Source of the DNA: Micavibrio sp. UBA1672
GTDB lineage: Bacteria; Pseudomonadota; Alphaproteobacteria; Micavibrionales; Micavibrionaceae
Assembly: GCA_002320665.1 (NCBI GenBank)
Contig: DCKO01000053.1
Location: 960 to 13,210, forward strand
DNA length: 12,251 nt
Direction of reading: 5' to 3'
Below the pieces are notes generated by a model. That model saw nothing but the letters and a program-made list of their open reading frames with translations. It made no database searches and was not told the DNA's origin. Of this stretch, positions 1 to 6,213 are shown piece after piece. A program made the translations under genes and the position numbers. Position 1 is the first letter of the stretch; every line of letters begins with the position of its first letter.

Positions 1-109
1 AATGTAAAAAACACTAAAGGTGAAACGCCTATATATATTGCGGCAATAAAAGGACATCATGAAGTAGTAAATATATTACGAAAATTTGGGGCAGATATCG
101 ATGCCAAAG
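1..109 (+). repeat. Ankyrin module copy A, near-identical to 301-409
   Basis: Bases 1-109 and 301-409 differ at only four positions (57, 65, 86 and 105 against the +300 positions). The spacing of exactly 300 bp equals three ankyrin repeats. Three of the four differences change the amino acid (H/Q, V/A, F/S). Confidence 0.9.
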
Positions 110-897
110 CTAACGATGATGGTGCAAATTTCACTCATTATGCAGCAGTCCAAGGACATACTGAGATCATCACTGCTTTAATAAAATCTGGGGCAGATAT
201 TAACAAAGTTGATAACGACGGTATGACACCCCTTCATTATTCAGCTGCTACAGGACGTGCTGATGTAATCAAGGCTTTGGTAAAAGCGGGTGCTGATATA
301 AATGTAAAAAACACTAAAGGTGAAACGCCTATATATATTGCGGCAATAAAAGGACAACATGAAGCAGTAAATATATTACGAAAATCTGGGGCAGATATCG
401 ATGCTAAAGATGATAATAAAGGTTTAGCCCCCCTTCATTATTCAGCTGCTAAAGGAAATGTTAATGAGATCAAGGCTCTGGTAAAAGCAGGTGCTGATAT
501 AAATGTAACGGACAAACAGGGATCTACACCTTTGCACTTAGCCACTATGAACAAACGGACAAAGGCGATTGACACCATAATAGCCCTAGAGGGGAACGTT
601 GATGCGAAGACAAATTATGGTTGGACATCTCTGACATTAGCGATTAAAGATGAAAATCTAGAAGTGATCAAAATGTTATTAGATAAGGGTGCGGACCCTA
701 ATATAAAAGATCCGACAGGAAATACCGCTCTGCATGCTGCCGTACTCTACAATAAAATAACAGTATTGAAGTTATTGCTTAATGGGGGTGCAACAAATAA
801 TGTTAAAAACAATAAAGGAGAGACACCTCTAGATGTAGCTTCTAAGTACAATCAATCTGAAATAGCGGCTATTTTAAAAGAAAGTGTAAAACAATAA
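1..897 (+). CDS. Ankyrin-repeat protein, 5'-partial
   Basis: The frame is open from base 1 to the TAA at 895-897, so the gene starts upstream of the window; the ATG at 223 is an internal Met, not the start. The visible 298 residues are almost entirely ankyrin repeats of 33-34 residues, about nine units, with the recurring pattern G-x-TPLHxAA-x-G followed by LLxxGADIN (for example TPLHYSAATGR and LVKAGADIN). The last unit ends in a short capping helix (SEIAAILKESVKQ). No signal peptide, membrane segment or second domain is visible, but the N-terminus is missing. Ankyrin repeats bind proteins; in bacteria they are often effectors or scaffolds, but nothing here shows a partner. The first and fourth visible repeats are almost identical at DNA level (see findings), which indicates recent repeat duplication. 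Family call is certain; function is unknown. Confidence 0.95.
   Translation, partial: NVKNTKGETPIYIAAIKGHHEVVNILRKFGADIDAKANDDGANFTHYAAVQGHTEIITALIKSGADINKVDNDGMTPLHYSAATGRADVIKALVKAGADINVKNTKGETPIYIAAIKGQHEAVNILRKSGADIDAKDDNKGLAPLHYSAAKGNVNEIKALVKAGADINVTDKQGSTPLHLATMNKRTKAIDTIIALEGNVDAKTNYGWTSLTLAIKDENLEVIKMLLDKGADPNIKDPTGNTALHAAVLYNKITVLKLLLNGGATNNVKNNKGETPLDVASKYNQSEIAAILKESVKQ
301..409 (+). repeat. Ankyrin module copy B, near-identical to 1-109
   Basis: This is the second copy of the 109-bp near-identical segment. The repeat after it (from about 424) resembles the repeat at 223-306 with an offset of 201 bp instead of 300. The array is therefore a mosaic and not one clean tandem duplication. 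Confidence 0.9.
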
Positions 898-936
898 GAT
901 TACTACTATCAAAAAGTGAGTTAGGAGGAGAGGAAC

Positions 937-975
937 GTGAAAGTTCTAAGTGAGGCGCGACCGGACAATCGTTAG
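937..975 (+). CDS. Possible 12-residue leader peptide
   Basis: A GTG at 937 follows a strong purine-rich Shine-Dalgarno stretch (AGGAGGAGAGGA, 923-934) and opens a 12-codon frame, MKVLSEARPDNR, ending at TAG 973-975. It lies between the ankyrin gene and a palindrome that abuts the ribosome-binding site of the HAD gene, the usual layout of a leader peptide before an attenuator. The GTG also falls in the loop of a small potential hairpin (GAAC 933-936 with GTTC 943-946). There is no run of one amino acid that would suggest what is sensed. The call rests only on the ribosome-binding site and the position, and it could be chance. Confidence 0.3.
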   Translation: MKVLSEARPDNR

Positions 976-996
976 ACAGTAATTCTATGATTGGTT

Positions 997-1034
997 AATG
1001 TAAACAGGCCGCTTTAAAGCGGCCTGTTTACATT
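997..1034 (+). terminator. Perfect 38-nt palindrome, terminator or attenuator-like
   Basis: Two 19-nt arms are exact reverse complements meeting at TTTAAA. As RNA this gives a GC-rich stem (CAGGCCGC with GCGGCCTG) extended by A-U pairs, with a small UUUAAA loop. The 3' side ends in TGTTTACATT, not a clean T-run, so it is a mediocre intrinsic terminator. It could terminate the ankyrin transcript. It ends one base before the GGAG ribosome-binding site of the next gene, so it could also control that gene's expression, or be a binding site for a dimeric protein. The structure is certain; its role is not. Confidence 0.55.
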
Positions 1035-1046
1035 GGAGTAATATTG

Positions 1047-1673
1047 ATGACAACTATCCTTTTTGATGTTGATGGGGTTCTCATACACGGTTATCACGCA
1101 AAACCTGAATTTCAGAAATGCTGGGATGAAGACTTAGAAGCTGATTTTAATATCAAGCGCAGCGATTTTAAAAAACTGTTCATTCATGGACCTTTTGTGC
1201 ATCAAGTGCTGATCGGCAAGAAAAGCCTCAGTGAGGCCTTACAGGAAATTCTTCCACAAATCGGCTACCATGATAACCCCCAACATCTAATAAATTACTG
1301 GATGGAGAGAGATGCCAATATAAACCACGAGCTGATTGCATATGTTAAAACTCTTTCAAAATGCCCAAGAATTCAGCTTTTCATTGCTACCAACCAAGAG
1401 CATGTGCGTGCTAACTATCTCATGGAAGACATCGGTTTCAAAAAATATTTTACAGATATTTTTTATGCAGCCAGACTGGGAGCGCTTAAGCCAGATATGT
1501 GCTTTTATGAAGAAATAGAACGATTACACCCTGAGCCCAAAGAAGAAATCATCTTCTTTGACGACAATCAGGATGTTGTTGACAGCGCGATTAAATTTGG
1601 ATGGGAAGCGCATCAGTTTGATACGCCGCAAGACCTATTCAAATCAGAAAGAATTAGATCGTTGTTGCAGTGA
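1047..1673 (+). CDS. HAD-superfamily hydrolase (phosphatase-like)
   Basis: A 208-residue haloacid dehalogenase-type hydrolase with the four HAD motifs in order: motif I FDVDGV near the N-terminus (nucleophile D7, acid D9), motif II IATN with its Thr near residue 117, motif III Lys in GALKPD near 148, and motif IV FFDDNQD near 170. The length and the helical cap between motifs I and II suit subfamily IA phosphatases (the phosphoglycolate phosphatase/dehalogenase type). These usually remove phosphate from small metabolites in the cytoplasm; the substrate cannot be read from the sequence. I chose ATG 1047 over the in-frame TTG at 1044 because GGAG at 1035-1038 then has an 8-nt spacer. The gene stands alone: the next gene starts about 250 nt downstream. 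Confidence 0.9.
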   Translation: MTTILFDVDGVLIHGYHAKPEFQKCWDEDLEADFNIKRSDFKKLFIHGPFVHQVLIGKKSLSEALQEILPQIGYHDNPQHLINYWMERDANINHELIAYVKTLSKCPRIQLFIATNQEHVRANYLMEDIGFKKYFTDIFYAARLGALKPDMCFYEEIERLHPEPKEEIIFFDDNQDVVDSAIKFGWEAHQFDTPQDLFKSERIRSLLQ

Positions 1674-1924
1674 TATGTTTAGGGTGGAGGAGTAGCATTA
1701 ACGGCATCATTGATGATTAAGATGGCTACACTTACTTTGACGATTTTATTGTGATCGCAAAATAAAGTTTGTATTTAAATTTTGTATCCGATACTTTTTT
1801 AAATTCAAAAATTCAGCGTAACTGAGTCGTTCTGTGTGACTTTGTTTTTAAAAAATCTTAAGGAGGATCACTAACGGCTTCTTCTTGAGGTAAAATCATT
1901 TACGGACTTCATAGGAGAACCATT
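1674..1924. other. Intergenic region before the RTX gene
   Basis: This 251-nt AT-rich gap has no complete gene. It contains a short degenerate coding-like piece at 1697-1765 (reported separately). It also has a weak hairpin (AGTC 1825-1828 with GACT 1838-1841) followed by a T-rich run at 1842-1849 that may end the HAD transcript. An AAGGAGG at 1859-1865 has no standard start codon at a usable distance. The region must hold the promoter of the RTX gene, but I could not pick a convincing -35/-10 pair. The RTX gene's own ribosome-binding site is AGGAG just upstream of ATG 1925. Confidence 0.5.
1697..1765 (+). pseudogene. Possible remnant of a Ca-binding-like C-terminus
   Basis: In one frame the bases read INGIIDD, a stop, then DGYTYFDDFIVIAK and a second stop. 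The Asp/Gly-rich start resembles an EF-hand or dockerin-like calcium loop (D-x-D-G-x-x-x-x-x-D-F), and the phase is interrupted by TAA at 1718-1720. It may be the decayed end of a lost gene. It is very short, so chance is a real alternative. Confidence 0.2.
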
Positions 1925-4900
1925 ATGCCTGTTTATTCAAATTATTCACTTTTAAAAAGGCCATATAATTACACCAATCTTCCGGATAACGATTCTTCAG
2001 ATAATCTGGTTTATCCAAAAACTAAAGATAGTAATGATTTTTATACAATAAACTATGAAACACCAGCAACGGCTGCGATCCTCCTGTCGACAGGGTATTA
2101 CTCCACAACGGATGAAGAATATGATCACTTTTCTAGTGTAACCTCAGAGCAGCAGGAAATCATTGACACCATATTGCATAATAATACTTCTTATGATTAC
2201 ACATACTCAGTGTTTTTCAGTGATGTAGCCAATGTAAACTTTAACGATAGTGCCATTGATGAAGCAGACATTGTTATTTATCAGAATGATTTAAGCTCGG
2301 ACGTGTTTACAGGTGCGCCCAGTAATGTGGGTGGCCGAACATGGGGGTATGAAGAAACAGGAATAGATGAAAAGAGAGACGGGGATATTATCTTAAACGC
2401 AGACCTATCAACTGATGATAATACCGAATTTTGGAATATTCTTCATGAGCTCGGCCATGCAATGGGCTTAAAAGGTGATGCTTATCTGAATGGCACGGCT
2501 ATAAACAATAAAAAATACACAATTATGTCGTACGTAAATGCAGATGGAATGACTGAAATCGATCTTGGAGTGTTTCAAAGCGTTTACAATCCAAACGGAT
2601 TACAATTGATGGATATTGCAGCAATTCAAGATATCTATGGTAAAAACTACACAACACGTTCTCTTGATACAGAGTATGATAAGTTTGGGGCATTCGCTAG
2701 TGATGCTGATAACAATGCTTTTATATATACGATATGGGATGGTGGAGGTGAAGATCATATTGACGCTTCTGACTTCAGTGACGCTGTGATTGTTGATCTA
2801 CGACAGGGCCATTTCAGTTCTATTGGAAAGGCGTATGATGAAGACTTTGACGGTGGAGTCAGAGCTGAGGGCTTGGCAATGGAGAATGTTTCTATTGCTT
2901 ACTATACTGTCATAGAAAATGTCACTGGTACTGCCGATACTTCGAGTGGTGATACCCTTATAGGGAACGCATGGAACAATGTCCTGATTGGTCTTGATGG
3001 ACACGATGCTCTTTATGGTGACGGAATTGTTTATGACATGGATGCTGGTGAACGCTTATGGGAAAGTGCCGGGGCAGTCGCACCAGCTTCTAATCTTTCC
3101 GGCGATGATACATTAATTCCAGGCACTGGAGTTGATGTTGCTTTCGGTGGCCGTGGAAATGATATCTTCTATGCTGATGGTGAGATAACTTCATTAGAAG
3201 GGGATTACTACGATGGTGGTGGGCAATCACTCAGCTTTGGTCTGGATGGTACAGATGCAATTATATACTCTAATGTGGGTTATGGCGTTGAATTTGATCT
3301 AACGAATGTTCGCACAACTGTTAATGGCGTTGCAGTAGGAGGAACGGCTAAGAAAATAGGCACATCCACCACGGACAAAATCATATCAATCGAGCATCTG
3401 GCTGGCACGCAACTGAGTGATAGTTACACGGGGTCTGCTGATGATGATATTGTTGCCGGTCTGAATGGCGCGGATACGTTTTATGCAACGGATGGTTCTG
3501 ATTTTTATCATGGTGGATACAAAAACGCTGATATGCCTGACGAGTGGTATATAGAAAGTCTTGCTGATATCTCAGGAACAGCAGGAAATGATACAGTGGA
3601 TTACAGTGGTTTGACGGATGTTTATCTGGACATAACTGTGATTGACGAAGCAGCGGGCAGGTATTTTGTTGATAAATATTATGGAACATCTGTTTTTAAT
3701 GGTCCTGTTGAAAGAGATATTCTTTTTTCAATTGATAATCTCATTACCATTCCAGCGAACACTGAAGAATCAGGTGGAACCATAATTCGAGGTGATGCCA
3801 ATGACAACAATCTGGTTTATGGGTCAACATCTATTGCCTATTCATTTTTTGGAGAAGCCGGGAATGATACCATCACAGGCGGAAACGTTAATGACTATCT
3901 ACAAGGGGATACAGGAGACGACACACTCCGAGGAAAGTCTGGAAACGACAAGTATTTTTATAAATCTGGCGATGGGAATGACACTATTTATGATTCTGGA
4001 ACGTCAGGTGATATTGATACACTTATATTTGGAGAAGGAATTGATGTAAGCGATGTCACACTTGGGCGTTACAATCATGCAAGTAACGCAGAAATAAGAC
4101 TATCGGATGATAGTGTTATATTACTTCAAGCGCAGAACACCGCATTTAGTATCGATTACATTTGGTTTGAGGACGGCACTGTATGGGACATGCAAGGTAC
4201 TCTGATTCCAGTGTACGGGACGGATGGAAACAATGTGCTTAAGGGAACGTCTGAAGGCTCGTATCGAGAAGGATCTTTGATAGATGATCTCATTTATGGC
4301 TACGCAGGTAATGATTCTTTATTAGGTTATGGTGGTAACGATACCCTCCATGGCGGTGATGGAAACGACACTCTCAATGGTGGCTATGGAAACGACATAA
4401 TGTATGGCGGTACAGGTAACGATAGATTTTATGGCAGTTACGACAATGATATACTCTATGGTGAATTGGGCGATGATGACTTAAGAGGAGACAATGGAGA
4501 TGACACTCTCTATGGCGGAGAAGGAAGTGATATCCTCAGAGGTGGAACAGGGCATGACATTCTCCATGGTGGTAGTGGTATAGACATCCTTTATGGTAAC
4601 AGTGGAAATGATGTCTTTGTATTCGAGCTTTTGACGGCATTTACGGCCAGTGACAATATCCAGGATTTTGATGTCAACTACGATAGCTTGGATATATCGG
4701 ATCTACTAATTGGGTATGATCCGGTAACAGACGCTATCACAGACTTTGTCCAAATCACTGAAAGCGGTTCAAATTCTTACCTGAATGTAGATTCTGATGG
4801 TGGGGCAAATAACTTTATTCAGGTGGCCTATATATACAACGAAACAGGTTTAACCGATGAAGAAGCGATGGAAACTTCGGGAGTTTTGATTACCGTATAA
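1925..4900 (+). CDS. Serralysin-like M10 RTX metalloprotease, type I secreted
   Basis: A 991-residue secreted protein. Residues about 1-235 form an M10 metallopeptidase-like domain: the zinc helix is H174-E-L-G-H178-A-M-G-L-K-G and the Met-turn is IMSY (M201). Family members carry HExxHxxGxxH; here the eleventh position is Gly184, so the third zinc ligand is missing. Further on are scattered RTX repeats (about 340-370 and 635-690) and a haemolysin-associated calcium-binding module (about 695-760, ending FEDGTVWDM). About twelve consecutive GGxGNDxLxG nonapeptides follow at about 785-900, and the C-terminus (DFDVNYDSLDISDLL and on) resembles type I secretion targeting regions. There is no Sec signal, as expected. 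Calcium in the medium would fold the RTX region. No secretion ABC/MFP/TolC genes are adjacent. The start is supported by AGGAG with about 7 nt spacing. Family call is firm; protease activity is uncertain because of the missing histidine. Confidence 0.9.
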   Translation: MPVYSNYSLLKRPYNYTNLPDNDSSDNLVYPKTKDSNDFYTINYETPATAAILLSTGYYSTTDEEYDHFSSVTSEQQEIIDTILHNNTSYDYTYSVFFSDVANVNFNDSAIDEADIVIYQNDLSSDVFTGAPSNVGGRTWGYEETGIDEKRDGDIILNADLSTDDNTEFWNILHELGHAMGLKGDAYLNGTAINNKKYTIMSYVNADGMTEIDLGVFQSVYNPNGLQLMDIAAIQDIYGKNYTTRSLDTEYDKFGAFASDADNNAFIYTIWDGGGEDHIDASDFSDAVIVDLRQGHFSSIGKAYDEDFDGGVRAEGLAMENVSIAYYTVIENVTGTADTSSGDTLIGNAWNNVLIGLDGHDALYGDGIVYDMDAGERLWESAGAVAPASNLSGDDTLIPGTGVDVAFGGRGNDIFYADGEITSLEGDYYDGGGQSLSFGLDGTDAIIYSNVGYGVEFDLTNVRTTVNGVAVGGTAKKIGTSTTDKIISIEHLAGTQLSDSYTGSADDDIVAGLNGADTFYATDGSDFYHGGYKNADMPDEWYIESLADISGTAGNDTVDYSGLTDVYLDITVIDEAAGRYFVDKYYGTSVFNGPVERDILFSIDNLITIPANTEESGGTIIRGDANDNNLVYGSTSIAYSFFGEAGNDTITGGNVNDYLQGDTGDDTLRGKSGNDKYFYKSGDGNDTIYDSGTSGDIDTLIFGEGIDVSDVTLGRYNHASNAEIRLSDDSVILLQAQNTAFSIDYIWFEDGTVWDMQGTLIPVYGTDGNNVLKGTSEGSYREGSLIDDLIYGYAGNDSLLGYGGNDTLHGGDGNDTLNGGYGNDIMYGGTGNDRFYGSYDNDILYGELGDDDLRGDNGDDTLYGGEGSDILRGGTGHDILHGGSGIDILYGNSGNDVFVFELLTAFTASDNIQDFDVNYDSLDISDLLIGYDPVTDAITDFVQITESGSNSYLNVDSDGGANNFIQVAYIYNETGLTDEEAMETSGVLITV
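4262..4625 (+). repeat. RTX nonapeptide-coding repeat tract
   Basis: The bases encode about twelve back-to-back nine-residue units such as GDGNDTLNG and GTGNDRFYG, each 27 nt, within the RTX gene. At DNA level the units are imperfect, with recurring GGTAACGA/GGAAACGA-type cores. They form a calcium-binding parallel beta-roll after secretion. Confidence 0.85.
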
Positions 4901-4904
4901 AATA

Positions 4905-4935
4905 CAAAGTCCTTATCGTGAAGATAAGGCTTTTT
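4905..4935 (+). terminator. Intrinsic terminator of the RTX gene
   Basis: CCTTATC (4911-4917) pairs perfectly with GATAAGG (4923-4929) across a 5-nt loop and is followed by CTTTTT. It begins about 10 nt after the RTX stop codon, so it should end that transcript. Confidence 0.85.
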
Positions 4936-5052
4936 ACTTATCAATATAGTGCGGAGTTTAGAAAGCAAGAATATGTAAATCGCATAACCTCTGAGCAGGA
5001 AATAGAAGCTCCGACAAAAAATATAGAGCGCACATAAAATTAACCACTATAA

Positions 5053-5080
5053 GATCCCGTAAGGGATCAAAAATCCCTTT
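5053..5080 (+). promoter_or_regulatory. Two mutually exclusive hairpins upstream of the nuclease gene
   Basis: GATCCC (5053-5058) can pair with GGGATC (5063-5068) around a GTAA loop. The same GGGAT, extended to AAGGGAT (5061-5067), can instead pair with ATCCCTT (5073-5079) around a CAAAA loop, followed by T and an A/T-rich run. The two stems compete for the same bases, as in attenuators. A third small stem (CCAGA 5116-5120 with TCTGG 5131-5135) sits just before the ribosome-binding site of the next gene. The rest of 4936-5148 shows no gene. The pairings are real; a regulatory role is an inference. Confidence 0.35.
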
Positions 5081-5148
5081 AAAAAAATTTTAAAAATAAA
5101 AAAGCATATAGTTCGCCAGAGTTTTGTAAATCTGGTAAGGGGTAGATC

Positions 5149-5673
5149 ATGAAAAACAAGCCACCCAAAAAAGCGCCGAAGCAGCAGCATGTCTATAACC
5201 GTATTAATGCGCATCGTTTTTTAGAAAAGCTTCGAAAGATCGAGACGCCGCAAGAGCAGTTTTATTATTTGCGCGGTTTGGATGCGTTTGTGTTTGAAGA
5301 GATGGTGATGACGTCTTTAAAACGCAAAGGTTTTATCATCGTACGTAATGAAGGTTATACGGGCGATGGCGGTATTGACGGTCGTGCTTACTACAATGAC
5401 CAGCACTTTCTTGTTCAAGTAAAACGGTATAAGGGTCATATCAAGGCAACGGATATAAAAGAGTTTGCCGCTATTAGTGAGCGCCGCAAGGGCAGGGGAT
5501 TGTTTGTGCATACAGGCAAAACCGGCGATAAAGCGAAAGCGATTGCTAAAGAATTAAACATTGAGGTTGTGAGCGGAGTACGTTTATTGGATCTTTTGCT
5601 GAGTAAGCCTCTTGAGGAAACTCAATCTATACTGCTAACGCCATTGGCTAATGCAGTGTTTATAAGATGTTAA
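5149..5673 (+). CDS. Mrr-like restriction endonuclease domain protein
   Basis: A 174-residue protein with a basic N-terminus (MKNKPPKKAPKQQ), a helical segment, then a Mrr-type PD-(D/E)xK nuclease domain. The family's motifs are visible: FEEMVMTSLKRKGF leads into GYTGDGGIDG with catalytic-type D77, then HFLVQVKRY with Q90-x-K92, the Q-x-K variant common in Mrr-like proteins. The segment GRGLFVHTGKTGDKAKAIAK matches the usual C-terminal half of the fold. Family members cut DNA, often modified or foreign DNA. It is short and has no separate DNA-recognition domain, so its target is open. The ATG is preceded by AAGGGG with a sensible spacer. Its end overlaps the relaxase-helicase fragment by 7 nt, suggesting translational coupling and a link to DNA transfer or mobile-element functions. 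Confidence 0.8.
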   Translation: MKNKPPKKAPKQQHVYNRINAHRFLEKLRKIETPQEQFYYLRGLDAFVFEEMVMTSLKRKGFIIVRNEGYTGDGGIDGRAYYNDQHFLVQVKRYKGHIKATDIKEFAAISERRKGRGLFVHTGKTGDKAKAIAKELNIEVVSGVRLLDLLLSKPLEETQSILLTPLANAVFIRC

Positions 5674-6182
5674 GTGCGTTTAAGAAGCTCCGTCATAAGT
5701 TCTTAAAAAGCGGAAGCTCTGTAAAGCAAGATTTGGTGCGCAGCGCTTTTGCTCAAGCACGAACCTTTAATGCTCTCAAAATGCAAGGGGCGCGTTATCT
5801 TCATGCAGGCGCTGATGCTGCGTCCGCGCGTCAGAATGTGCTGCAGATGTGGTTTAAGCGTATGAAGAAAAAGGATGATCGGCGCTTTATTCTGACCGCT
5901 AAGGATAAAGATGCGCATCGTTTGAATATGGCCATCCAAAAGGAACGCTTGCGCCGAAAGCATTTGAAACAGAAAAACGCAAAGATGTTCAGGGTGGCAT
6001 ATAATTCTTATCTGGATAGGTTGTTACAGCGTGATATCTCAATTTATTGGGGGGATATGATCCAGTTTAAGAAAGGCTACAAGAATATAGGAATTGAGGA
6101 GGGCACACGCGCGCGGGTTTTGATTCATTATGCCGATCACAGTATTGGGTCTAAACGCACAAAGGTACAAAATCAGCAATAG
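5667..6182 (+). pseudogene. TraA/TrwC-like relaxase-helicase fragment, truncated by transposon
   Basis: About 160 native residues followed by 11 residues (GSKRTKVQNQQ) and a TAG encoded by the transposon's left inverted repeat. The native part resembles the C-terminal helicase region of conjugative relaxases of the Ti-plasmid TraA kind. The segment AFAQARTFNALKMQGARYLH fits the region between helicase motifs, RRFILTAKDKDAHRLNMAIQ fits the 'iLt..r.dv..LN..iR' motif, and DISIYWGDMIQF followed by GIEEGTRARV fits the small beta-barrel insert of RecD/TraA helicases. The relaxase domain, Walker A and Walker B are absent, so the 5' part is also missing, replaced near 5667 by the overlapping nuclease gene. 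It is unlikely to function. I am fairly confident of the family from motif resemblance, less so of whether the 5' truncation is ancestral. Confidence 0.6.
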
Positions 6183-6183
6183 G
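6146..6183 (+). repeat. Left terminal inverted repeat of the Tn3 element
   Basis: 38 bp, starting TGGGTCTAAACGC at the outside and ending CAATAGG inside. It matches the right repeat at 37 of 38 positions; the single difference is the penultimate base (TAGG against TAAG). Length, the GGGTCT outer end and the inner TAAG-like end are those of Tn3 inverted repeats. It also supplies the last 11 codons and the stop of the interrupted relaxase gene. Confidence 0.93.
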
Positions 6184-6213
6184 ATTTTGCGTGTTGGATC
6201 TTCTTGTTTACGG

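Noticed and set aside
223..225. ATG as the start of the ankyrin gene
   Set aside because: The frame is open to base 1 and continues the ankyrin repeat pattern upstream, with no ribosome-binding site before this Met.
1044..1046. TTG start for the HAD hydrolase
   Set aside because: It would add one residue and leaves a short spacer; the adjacent ATG at 1047 is better placed after GGAG.
1859..1891. Leader peptide after AAGGAGG
   Set aside because: No ATG, GTG or TTG occurs at a normal distance; the only in-frame TTG is followed by one codon and a stop.
3381..3689. Minus-strand open frame inside the RTX gene
   Set aside because: It is antisense to a well-supported coding region and has no recognisable motif or ribosome-binding site; it is a composition shadow.
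4262..4625. Regular 27-nt repeats resembling a CRISPR-like or minisatellite array
   Set aside because: The repeats are in frame and encode RTX nonapeptides with no spacers.
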